Positions 1 through 5,211 of a DNA stretch of 7,089 nt are shown here, one piece after another. Under the pieces are notes generated by a model that saw only the letters and a program-made list of their open reading frames with translations, had not been told where the DNA came from and ran no database searches. Made by a program: the position numbers and the translations under genes. Location: positions 1 to 7,089 of the forward strand of contig JAUILO010000124.1 of assembly GCA_030432775.1 (NCBI GenBank). Reading direction: 5' to 3'. Numbering within the stretch: the stretch's first letter is position 1; every line of letters starts with the position of its first letter. This DNA comes from Alphaproteobacteria bacterium. Its GTDB lineage: Bacteria; Pseudomonadota; Alphaproteobacteria; Micavibrionales; Micavibrionaceae.

Positions 1-56
1 TCAAAGGTGATGACGCAGGCAGGATGGTTGAAGGGAATGTTTGGAAGTTTGAATAA
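1..56 (+). CDS. C-terminal tail of an unidentified upstream gene (partial)
   Basis: The window opens inside what is probably a coding region. Two frames stay open from the edge. One ends with TAA at 54-56 and reads ...GDDAGRMVEGNVWKFE; the other ends with TGA at 58-60 and reads ...TQAGWLKGMFGSLNK. I prefer the first because most of its codons begin with G, as in the neighbouring genes, but the second cannot be excluded. The fragment is too short to identify. It lies about 50 bases upstream of the receiver-domain gene on the same strand, so the two may be co-transcribed, and a signalling partner is possible but not shown. Confidence 0.4.
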   Translation, partial: KGDDAGRMVEGNVWKFE

Positions 57-109
57 GTGAAACGGCACTTTATTTGATTTCTTTAGGGGTAGATTGGAAC
101 GAGGGTGAA

Positions 110-508
110 ATGACGGAAGGTTTTGAAAAGTTTAAGATTCTTGTTGTTGAAGATCAGGCAGAGGCGCGCGCTATGTTAAAGGAAATGTTGGCTGAACTTG
201 GTATTACGCAGGTGTTTGAGGCGACAGATGGGCGTGAGGCGTTGCGTTTTCTGGATTCTGCGTTTGATTTTATCAATTTGATTGTGTGTGACTGGAATAT
301 GCCGGGCATGTCCGGCGTTGATGTTTTAAAGCAATTACGATCGGTGGATCAGGATATGCCGTTTTTGATGTTAACGGGGCGTAGCGATATGGATTCTGTT
401 GTCGAGGCAAAGTCAGCAGGTGTTACAGCCTATATCCGCAAGCCGTTCTCTCCTGCGCAGCTTGAGGTAAAGTTACGCATTATTCGCCAGAAAGCCAATT
501 TCAATTGA
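110..508 (+). CDS. CheY-like single-domain response regulator
   Basis: A 132-residue protein consisting of one receiver (REC) domain and no output domain. All the phosphorylation machinery is visible: the acidic pair E14-D15, phospho-acceptor D61 in CDWNMPGMSG (the same DWNMP context as E. coli CheY), the switch threonine T89 in MLTGRSD, the aromatic Y108, and the conserved lysine K111 in RKPF. The family is phosphorylated by a histidine kinase and signals through protein-protein contacts, for example with the flagellar motor switch or as a phosphorelay intermediate. Which of these applies cannot be told here, because no kinase or chemotaxis gene is visible nearby. I chose the ATG at 110, which has GAGGG at 101-105 just ahead; the frame also allows a TTG at 74, adding 12 poorly conserved residues. 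The protein is cytoplasmic, with no signal peptide or membrane segment. Confidence 0.93.
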   Translation: MTEGFEKFKILVVEDQAEARAMLKEMLAELGITQVFEATDGREALRFLDSAFDFINLIVCDWNMPGMSGVDVLKQLRSVDQDMPFLMLTGRSDMDSVVEAKSAGVTAYIRKPFSPAQLEVKLRIIRQKANFN

Positions 509-521
509 TGTAAGTCTTCGG

Positions 522-533
522 GGCAAATTTGCC
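522..533. repeat. 12-base perfect palindrome GGCAAATTTGCC
   Basis: A perfect inverted repeat lies 14 bases after the receiver gene stop. As RNA it could form only a 4-bp stem with a 4-base loop, and no T-run follows, so it is not a terminator. A short dyad of this kind could bind a dimeric regulator, but there is no independent support, and it may be chance in AT-rich DNA. Confidence 0.3.
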
Positions 534-550
534 GTATCTGTAAAAGCTCT

Positions 551-618
551 TTGCATTCTGTGGTAAGCCATATTATATAAGATGCTGTTGCGTCATAATA
601 ATTATGCGCAAATATAAA
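551..618 (+). promoter_or_regulatory. Candidate promoter region for infA
   Basis: The 145-base gap before infA is AT-rich and holds two weak sigma70-like pairs. One is TTGCAT (551-556) with TTATAT (574-579), spacing 17. The other is TTGCGT (588-593) with TATAAA (613-618), spacing 19. An imperfect dyad around 590-609 (GCG, T, CATAAT / ATTATG, CGC) overlaps the second. Either could drive infA and possibly the genes after it. Neither is near consensus at both hexamers, so the exact site is uncertain. Confidence 0.3.
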
Positions 619-653
619 ATTCGAACTAATCAGAATAAGAATGTAAGGGTCTC

Positions 654-872
654 ATGGCAAAAGAAGAGTTAATTGAGTTTAAAGGCGTTGTAACTGAAGT
701 GTTGCCAAATGCAATGTTTAGAGTTGTGTTGGAAAATGATCACGAAGTGCTCGCTCATACAGCGGGGAAAATGCGTAAAAATCGTATTCGTGTATTGCAA
801 GGCGACACAGTGGTTGTTGAGATGACGCCGTATGATTTGACTAAAGGTCGTATTATCTACAGAGAGAAATAG
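654..872 (+). CDS. infA: Translation initiation factor IF-1
   Basis: A 72-residue protein, the usual length of bacterial IF-1. It is a single S1-like OB-fold domain. The N-terminus MAKEELIEFKGVV, the central HTAGKMRKNRIRV segment and the C-terminal DLTKGRI with a basic end are IF-1 hallmarks. IF-1 binds the 30S A site and works with IF-2 and IF-3 during initiation. The ATG at 654 is preceded by AAGGG at 645-649, an acceptable Shine-Dalgarno. The next gene, maf, follows 86 bases downstream on the same strand, and the infA-maf-rng order is a conserved alphaproteobacterial neighbourhood. Nothing unusual is seen in the coding sequence. Confidence 0.98.
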   Translation: MAKEELIEFKGVVTEVLPNAMFRVVLENDHEVLAHTAGKMRKNRIRVLQGDTVVVEMTPYDLTKGRIIYREK

Positions 873-958
873 CATTTCTTTGAATTGCTGTTTCTTTATA
901 TTTCTTCATATCGTTTATTAATTTTATACCATCTCATTCGATTGTTTTTCGTTATGTC

Positions 959-1567
959 TTGAGTTGTTTTAGCCTGTTGAAAAAAGATGCCAATCAGACC
1001 AGTTCTTTAATTTTAGCGTCCGCTTCGCCGCGGCGTAAGAGTTTGCTGGCGCAAATTTCTATTGTTCCAGATCATATTATCCCCGCAGATATTGATGAAA
1101 CGCCGTTACAGAGCGAACTTCCCGGTGATCTTGCAATGCGTTTATCGCGCAGCAAGGCACAGGTTATAGCGGATAAGCATAAGGATAGTTATATTCTTGC
1201 CGCTGATACGGTTGTCGGGGCAGGTCGCCGTATTCTTGATAAGGCGGAAACGGCGGAGCAAGCGCGCGAGTATTTGAAGATTATGTCAGGCCGCCGTCAT
1301 GATGTTTATGGCGGTATTGCTGTAAGATGTCCGGATGGGCGTGAGGTGCATAGATTGGTCAAGACAAGTGTGCAGTTCAAACGGTTAAGTGCTGCAGAGA
1401 TTGAATATTATATCGCGCTGGGTGAATGGGATGGCAAGGCTGGTGGTTATGCTATACAAGGGCATGCAGAATCCTATATTAAATTTATGAGCGGATCGTA
1501 TTCCAATGTAGTGGGATTATCACTTTATGATACAATGAGGATTCTTGAAGGTGTTGGTTTTCGGTGA
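959..1567 (+). CDS. maf: Maf family nucleoside triphosphate pyrophosphatase (YhdE-like)
   Basis: A Maf/HAM1-fold enzyme that hydrolyses nucleoside triphosphates to monophosphate and pyrophosphate. Counting from the TTG at 959 (202 residues), it shows the nucleotide-binding ASASPRR at 20-26, K66 in the SRSKAQ helix, AADTVV at 81-86 with the catalytic aspartate D83, and GGYAIQG followed by MSGSYSNVVGL at 162-187. The AIQG and GSYSNVVGL motifs place it with the YhdE branch (dTTP/UTP pyrophosphatases) rather than YceF (m7GTP). The start is uncertain. No in-frame ATG, GTG or TTG exists between the upstream stop at 881-883 and 959, and no Shine-Dalgarno precedes 959 or the next TTG at 977. The conserved core begins only at residue 17, so either start would give an intact enzyme. 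An ATG at 954 is one frame off and stops after two codons. Confidence 0.93.
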   Translation: MSCFSLLKKDANQTSSLILASASPRRKSLLAQISIVPDHIIPADIDETPLQSELPGDLAMRLSRSKAQVIADKHKDSYILAADTVVGAGRRILDKAETAEQAREYLKIMSGRRHDVYGGIAVRCPDGREVHRLVKTSVQFKRLSAAEIEYYIALGEWDGKAGGYAIQGHAESYIKFMSGSYSNVVGLSLYDTMRILEGVGFR

Positions 1568-1595
1568 AGGTAAACGCTAAGGAAAATTAATTAAG

Positions 1596-1616
1596 GTGCT
1601 GATGTAGCACTGTTTT
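1596..1616 (+). terminator. Weak candidate terminator after maf
   Basis: A 5-bp stem GTGCT/AGCAC (1596-1600 with 1606-1610) has a 5-base loop and is followed by TGTTTT. It lies 28 bases past the maf stop. The stem is short and the T-run brief, so at most it would attenuate read-through into the RNase gene. Confidence 0.3.
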
Positions 1617-1664
1617 ATTGCTTTAGCATGTAGTTCGGGGTGCCGCAGAGTTTAAATTAGGGGT

Positions 1665-1671
1665 AAAGGGG
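1665..1671 (+). promoter_or_regulatory. Shine-Dalgarno that fixes the RNase start at CTG 1679
   Basis: The sequence AAAGGGG is a strong Shine-Dalgarno. Seven bases separate it from a CTG codon at 1679, in frame with the RNase E/G protein. An in-frame TAA at 1664-1666 immediately precedes the open frame, so translation must begin after it. No ATG, GTG or TTG lies between that stop and 1742, where the S1-type domain is already approaching. Confidence 0.6.
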
Positions 1672-1678
1672 CAAATCG

Positions 1679-2911
1679 CTGGATATTTTAATTGAAGAGC
1701 TGAGTGGTGGCTTATGGGTTGCTGCGCTGGTAAAAGGCAAGTTGCAAGGGCTTGAGATTGACCCGCCAATGGAAGAGGTGCGCTGGGGCTCTATTTATTG
1801 GGCGAAAGTTGCGCGTATTGATAAATCTTTAGATGCTGCTTTTGTGAATTTGGATGGCGATAATATCGGCATTCTTCATAATGCTGATGTGCGTATCAAG
1901 CAGGATGATGGTAGTTATAAAAAAGGCGGCGATGTAGAGATCGGTAAATTGCTTGAGCCAGGACAAATGATTGCGGTTCAGGCCAAGGAAGCGTTTTTGG
2001 TTAACCCTGATGATGAGCCATTTGCCAAGGCCGGTAAGAAAAGCCCGCGGGTTAGCATGAATATTGTGCTCAATGGCCGTTATACGATCCATATGCCAAT
2101 GGATAAGGAAAACCGTATTTCTAAACGTATCCGCGCCGGATCTATGCGCGATAATCTTGAGGCAATGCTCGCCTCGCTCGATGATGTTCATGGCTGTGTG
2201 TTGCGGGCGTCTGCGGCGAATACGCAGACCGATGTGTTGGTGCGCGAAACCAAGATATTGAATGCGGTATGGGCGCAAATTCAGGATTTCTTCAAAGGCA
2301 ATAAGTCACAGCTCATCATGGAAGGGCCAAATGCCATACAGCGCATGCTGGCCGATAAGGCCGGTGATAATATTGGCCGGATTGAGCTGACGACGATGGA
2401 TCATTATGAAGAGGCCGAAGAATGGTGCGATCTATACGCGCCTGATTTGATGCCAAAAATTATTCCGGTTGAGGTTGAAGATGCATCTGAAGACCTCGTT
2501 CTGTTTGAACATTACGACATTATCGGCCAGATCGAAGCATTGCTGCACCCGTATTCAATGCTTGATGGTGGTGGTAATATCATTATTGAGCAAACGAATG
2601 CGATGACGGTTATTGATGTCAATAGTGCTACAGACAAGCGCAAGACAGCATTTGTTAATTTGGAGGCCGCACAAGAGGTGGCACGTCAAATTCGCTTGCG
2701 TAACCTTGGCGGTATTATCATCATTGATTTTATGAAGATGAAGACCAAAAAAGAGCGTGATGAGCTTAAAAAAGCTATCCAGAGTTATTTTGATCAGGAT
2801 TCCTGCACGGTTCAAATTCATGGCTGGACATCTTTAGGTCTTCTTGAGGTTACGCGCCAGCGCCGTACTGCTGCACTTTTGGAGCGATTTGAAAACGCGC
2901 TGGAAAATTAA
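1679..2911 (+). CDS. rng: Ribonuclease E/G family endoribonuclease (short form)
   Basis: A 410-residue single-strand endoribonuclease of the RNase E/G family, expected to act in rRNA maturation and mRNA turnover in the cytoplasm. Counting from the CTG at 1679, it begins MDILIEELSGGLWVAAL, a typical family N-terminus. An S1-type RNA-binding domain follows (about 33-115, with WGSIYWAKVARI and an insertion), then RNase H-like and 5'-sensor regions. The DNase I-like catalytic part carries VIDVNS with D313 and N315 and IIIIDF with D350, matching E. coli RNase E D303, N305 and D346. The GLLEVTRQRR motif is near the end. The protein stops at about residue 410, before the cysteine Zn-link (C404/C407 in E. 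coli RNase E) and small domain; E. coli RNase G has 489 residues. The first ATG in the frame would delete conserved sequence, so the CTG with its strong Shine-Dalgarno is preferred, with TTG 1742 as a poor alternative. Confidence 0.92.
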   Translation: MDILIEELSGGLWVAALVKGKLQGLEIDPPMEEVRWGSIYWAKVARIDKSLDAAFVNLDGDNIGILHNADVRIKQDDGSYKKGGDVEIGKLLEPGQMIAVQAKEAFLVNPDDEPFAKAGKKSPRVSMNIVLNGRYTIHMPMDKENRISKRIRAGSMRDNLEAMLASLDDVHGCVLRASAANTQTDVLVRETKILNAVWAQIQDFFKGNKSQLIMEGPNAIQRMLADKAGDNIGRIELTTMDHYEEAEEWCDLYAPDLMPKIIPVEVEDASEDLVLFEHYDIIGQIEALLHPYSMLDGGGNIIIEQTNAMTVIDVNSATDKRKTAFVNLEAAQEVARQIRLRNLGGIIIIDFMKMKTKKERDELKKAIQSYFDQDSCTVQIHGWTSLGLLEVTRQRRTAALLERFENALEN

Positions 2912-2979
2912 ATTGAGGCCGGATATATAAGATTTATCAATATATGCACGAATAGCTGCATCTATTATAAGAATATCAC

Positions 2980-3008
2980 TGGACAGGACGTTCGTTTTTT
3001 TTTATAAG
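2980..3008 (+). promoter_or_regulatory. Sigma70-like promoter of tRNA-Phe
   Basis: TGGACA (2980-2985) and TATAAG (3003-3008) each match the sigma70 consensus at five of six positions and are separated by exactly 17 bases. The spacer contains a run of nine T. Transcription would start near 3015, leaving a 5' leader of about 25 bases before the mature tRNA for RNase P to remove. Its position between the RNase stop at 2911 and the tRNA suits independent tRNA expression. Confidence 0.7.
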
Positions 3009-3039
3009 CACAAGTCTGATATATCCCATACATACCCGT

Positions 3040-3114
3040 GCCCGGGTAGCTCAGGGGTAGAGCAGGGGATTGAAAATCCCCGTGTCGGTGGTTCAAATCC
3101 GCCCCCGGGCACCA
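3040..3114 (+). tRNA. tRNA-Phe (anticodon GAA)
   Basis: A full 75-base cloverleaf including the encoded CCA. The acceptor stem pairs GCCCGGG (3040-3046) with CCCGGGC (3104-3110). The D-arm has GCTC/GAGC. The anticodon stem pairs GGGGA (3065-3069) with TCCCC (3077-3081) around the loop TTGAAAA, giving GAA at 3072-3074, which reads UUU and UUC. The T-arm pairs GGTGG with CCGCC (one G-T pair) around TTCAAAT. The discriminator is A3111 and CCA follows at 3112-3114. It supplies phenylalanine to translation. In many alphaproteobacteria tRNA-Phe lies after the infA-maf-rng group, so its place here supports the taxonomic reading. Confidence 0.97.
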
Positions 3115-3436
3115 TATAAAACAAAGACTTAGAGCTTATACAATCCCCGTTTTACTTGTTCTGAGTGAACCGTTTAGTCTATTCAACCGTAATGCCCTGG
3201 GCACCACTTTCTTCCTTATAAAATTCCATAAAACATATAAAACCAGATGAAATTTTGTTTTTAATCTGTTGATTTTACGTATTTTTCCCTGTTTCTGATC
3301 ACGAATTGTTGCAATGCTTCTATTTTTATTGCGCATAGCTTTCAAGGAGCGTAAAAACGCAAAGATGCAAAGTGCATATTCCATAATTGATTGCTAGGCG
3401 AATGAGTAAAAGAGCTGGCGGAAAAAGGAGAGTGTT
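3115..3436. other. 322-base intergenic gap without a convincing gene
   Basis: No supported gene is seen here. A - strand open frame of 82 codons (3136-3384) is very basic, has no Shine-Dalgarno and matches nothing I know, so I treat it as chance. The gap holds a short sequence resembling the 3' end of the adjacent tRNA (3195-3206), a small GCAAAG-type repeat (3359-3375), and a 4-bp hairpin GCGT/ACGC at 3349-3360. No clear intrinsic terminator follows the tRNA. The last bases carry the AAGGAG ribosome site for the next gene. Confidence 0.6.
3359..3375. repeat. Short GCAAAG repeat
   Basis: GCAAAGAT is followed directly by GCAAAGTG and a further GC, giving two copies at an 8-base period, with TAAAAACGC just before it. 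Similar short GCAAAG-rich stretches occur between genes in many bacteria. With two copies only, it could also be chance. Confidence 0.35.
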
Positions 3437-3820
3437 ATGGACTTTAATACAAAGCGTGATAAAGCACGCAATATTGTTGATTTAATACAGAAATTTGGCG
3501 AACGTGTGGGTGAAATAACAAATCCACATCATTCAGAATATGACCTTCAGGGGGCTGGACGTGTGAGTATAGACCAAGAAGGTTTACGCCGTACTTTCGT
3601 TATTCAGGCTGCTGGTGCTGAAATTCATGTCGGTAGCTGGAGAGGTCAAATCGAAGAGCCTAAAATTGTTGTTGGCGGTGAAGAAGAGTTTAACCGTATT
3701 TTTGAAAATGCCGGTATAGTAAGCGAAAAAATTCAGGAAGCACGCGATGTGGCAAAAGCTCTTGAAGCAGAAGCACAACGCAGTTCAGTGCCAGTAAGCC
3801 GCTTCGGTGCACGTATGTAA
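3437..3820 (+). CDS. Uncharacterised 127-residue soluble protein
   Basis: I do not recognise this protein. It starts at an ATG with a very good ribosome site (AAGGAG at 3425-3430) and ends just before a strong terminator, so it is very likely a real, independently expressed gene. It has no signal peptide, membrane segment or cysteines. The N-terminal third (2-27) looks helical and charged. The middle (about 40-80) looks strand-rich, with GRVSIDQEG, RRTFVIQAAG and EIHVGSWRGQ. Residues 82-115 (EEEFNRIF through KALEAEAQRS) look like a long acidic amphipathic helix, possibly a coiled coil, followed by a basic tail SRFGARM. This would fit a small helix-flanked beta domain that oligomerises or binds a partner, but no function is claimed. 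Confidence 0.85.
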   Translation: MDFNTKRDKARNIVDLIQKFGERVGEITNPHHSEYDLQGAGRVSIDQEGLRRTFVIQAAGAEIHVGSWRGQIEEPKIVVGGEEEFNRIFENAGIVSEKIQEARDVAKALEAEAQRSSVPVSRFGARM

Positions 3821-3847
3821 TTCATACAAAATGTAGCGATCAATAAG

Positions 3848-3872
3848 ACAGGCCGGTTTTCGGCCTGTTTTT
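3848..3872 (+). terminator. Strong intrinsic terminator
   Basis: An 8-bp perfect stem ACAGGCCG/CGGCCTGT (3848-3855 with 3861-3868), loop GTTTT, followed by a T-run to 3872. It starts 28 bases past the stop of the 127-residue protein gene and should end that transcript, separating it from the next + strand gene. Confidence 0.88.
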
Positions 3873-3923
3873 GGCTCTGACTTAAGCTGATTTTAAAGAA
3901 TTTGCCATATTATGGCTCATAGT

Positions 3924-3951
3924 ATGACTATATATAGTTAGCTATTATAAA
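3924..3951 (+). promoter_or_regulatory. Candidate promoter for the 147-residue protein gene
   Basis: ATGACT (3924-3929) and TATAAA (3946-3951) are spaced by 16 bases, with another -10-like TATTAT at 3943. A promoter is expected here because a strong terminator lies just upstream. If the -10 is correct, transcription begins near 3958, downstream of the ATG at 3951, which would support the start at 3972. Confidence 0.4.
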
Positions 3952-3971
3952 TGGCTGTAAAGGATTTATTG

Positions 3972-4415
3972 ATGGTAGTAAAAGCACCAAATGGACAAGA
4001 GTTAAAGGATTTTGAGCGTCTTGCTCGCGTATTTTTTCGTGCCGAAAGTACAAATGACGATAACGTTCCGACATTGGCAACAGCCATAACGCCGGAAGTG
4101 GGTGTTTATGAGAAAAAGCTGAAACAGGCTATGTCGGAAGATTTGCAGGGCTACCCGAAGGCTCTTGACACGTTCAAGGAAGCGCAGAGAATGCGCTCGG
4201 CCTTGATGACTTCTCCTGCTATTAAGGGCAACGAGGTTTTGCATGAATACGTGAAAAATACGATGATTATCGGTGAGCGCGGTGATCCTGCGGCGTCTTT
4301 GGCGGCGACTAAAGATATGTATGCAAAAAGCCTTGATCCGGACTATAAGGGTGAGTCTGTGAACGAGGATGTTGTTGACCCTGTAGCGGCCAGTAAAGCA
4401 AAGCCAATCTTGTAA
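3972..4415 (+). CDS. Uncharacterised 147-residue soluble protein
   Basis: I do not recognise this protein. I chose the ATG at 3972 because TAAAGGA (3958-3964) sits 7 bases ahead of it. The ATG at 3951 would add seven residues, has no Shine-Dalgarno and overlaps a candidate -10 box. The protein is hydrophilic, with no signal peptide, membrane segment or cysteine. It appears mostly helical: about 9-24 (QELKDFERLARVFFRA), 44-80 (VYEKKLKQAM through AQRMRSALM), 86-97 and 107-120, with a disordered-looking C-terminus from about 121. I see no catalytic motif. It lies 13 bases from the convergent dipeptidase gene. A function cannot be assigned; a small structural or regulatory protein is possible. 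Confidence 0.85.
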   Translation: MVVKAPNGQELKDFERLARVFFRAESTNDDNVPTLATAITPEVGVYEKKLKQAMSEDLQGYPKALDTFKEAQRMRSALMTSPAIKGNEVLHEYVKNTMIIGERGDPAASLAATKDMYAKSLDPDYKGESVNEDVVDPVAASKAKPIL

Positions 4416-4428
4416 AGTTATTTTAAAT

Positions 4429-5211
4429 TCAAATGGTTATCTTTGATAATTTATCTTTTATGTAAGTGATGCCGCTTGCGGTTAGCTCTGTGCGCTCCCC
4501 GTTTAAAATTTGCCTGCAAATGTCTATATCCGGTTCTAGTAATCGTTGATAGGCGGGTAGGTCGTCTTCATTGAGTGGCGCGTATTCTTGCCATATATCG
4601 GTTGGAAAGCGGAAATCCCACCATTCTTGAGGCAGGGGTAGTATTGTCAGTTCTGATAGGGCAGCCGCTTGACGCATGGCAAATTCAAGACGGGCTCGGT
4701 TAGTCCATATTTGCTCGCATTGTTGTAGCGGCAGTTTGAAATTTGTAAAACTCCGCTCTGCCGGATTGCCGTCTTTTTTTACATCAGCCGTGAAATGATC
4801 AAATGCTGTCCCCATGTTAACAGGCGTTCCTGATTGATCGATCGGTTCGATATCAATAGCCATGGCACGTGGATGAGCCCCTTGGCCGGGCTTTGAGAGT
4901 AGAGATGCATCGATATTGGCGCTATAGGCTGTCATCTTCTGTTGTGCCTGTACAGTGCGCAAGCTGTCATCAATCTTGATTGTCCAGCCATATAGCTTAT
5001 GGACGATCTTTGCTGCCAGCAAGGTAATAACGGCAATATCTTTATGCGCCCACATAATACAGGAATCACGGTGGTATAGCTGTTCGAAGTAATTGTCTTT
5101 ATGGTCTTTTTTTGCGTAAACAATATCTATTGTGACCGGATAGTCTTTTGTGAAAAGATTAAGCGGGACAAGGTCTTCCGGTGAAATAGTTTTTGCGTAA
5201 TGATCAACCAT
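4429..5211 (-). CDS. VanX-like D-alanyl-D-alanine dipeptidase homologue (peptidase M15D)
   Basis: A 260-residue member of the VanX/DdpX zinc dipeptidase family, whose known members cleave D-Ala-D-Ala. Visible family features are R85 in DDSLRTVQ (VanX R71 region), AHPRAMAID with H113 and D120 seven apart (VanX H116 and D123), VNMGTAFDHF at 131-140, NRARLEFAM at 171-179, and EWWDFRFP at 196-203. The last motif is EWWH in VanX, where H184 is the third zinc ligand; here it is D199. The general-base glutamate is kept (E196). No signal peptide is seen, so it is probably cytoplasmic. The ATG at 5211 overlaps the end of glpK by 8 bases with no clear Shine-Dalgarno, which suggests translational coupling; a GTG at 5223 would add four residues. 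Possible roles are recycling of D-Ala-D-Ala or a related dipeptide. The family is clear; activity is uncertain because of D199. Confidence 0.87.
   Translation of the reverse strand: MVDHYAKTISPEDLVPLNLFTKDYPVTIDIVYAKKDHKDNYFEQLYHRDSCIMWAHKDIAVITLLAAKIVHKLYGWTIKIDDSLRTVQAQQKMTAYSANIDASLLSKPGQGAHPRAMAIDIEPIDQSGTPVNMGTAFDHFTADVKKDGNPAERSFTNFKLPLQQCEQIWTNRARLEFAMRQAAALSELTILPLPQEWWDFRFPTDIWQEYAPLNEDDLPAYQRLLEPDIDICRQILNGERTELTASGITYIKDKLSKITI

Noticed and set aside
590..609. An imperfect palindrome GCG-T-CATAAT / ATTATG-CGC before infA.
   Set aside because: It is imperfect, has almost no loop for an RNA hairpin, and overlaps a candidate promoter. AT-rich composition explains it without a regulator.
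871..897. A possible terminator hairpin overlapping the infA stop (AGCA/TGCT with T-rich DNA after it).
   Set aside because: The outer stem is only 4 bp, there is a T-T mismatch inside, and the following T-run is broken by other bases.
1829..2278. A 149-codon - strand open frame opposite the RNase gene.
   Set aside because: It lies wholly antisense to well-conserved S1 and RNase domain sequence, so it is a shadow of the real gene.
2995..3003. A run of nine T as a terminator for the RNase gene.
   Set aside because: No GC-rich stem precedes it, and it falls in the spacer of a near-consensus promoter for tRNA-Phe.
3194..3202. GCCCTGGGC as a possible hairpin or terminator after the tRNA.
   Set aside because: The arms are separated by a single base, so no RNA loop is possible, and no T-run follows.
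3136..3384. An 82-codon - strand open frame after tRNA-Phe.
   Set aside because: It is strongly basic with low-complexity runs, lacks a Shine-Dalgarno, has no recognisable domain and spans repeat-like DNA. I judge it a chance frame in AT-rich intergenic sequence.
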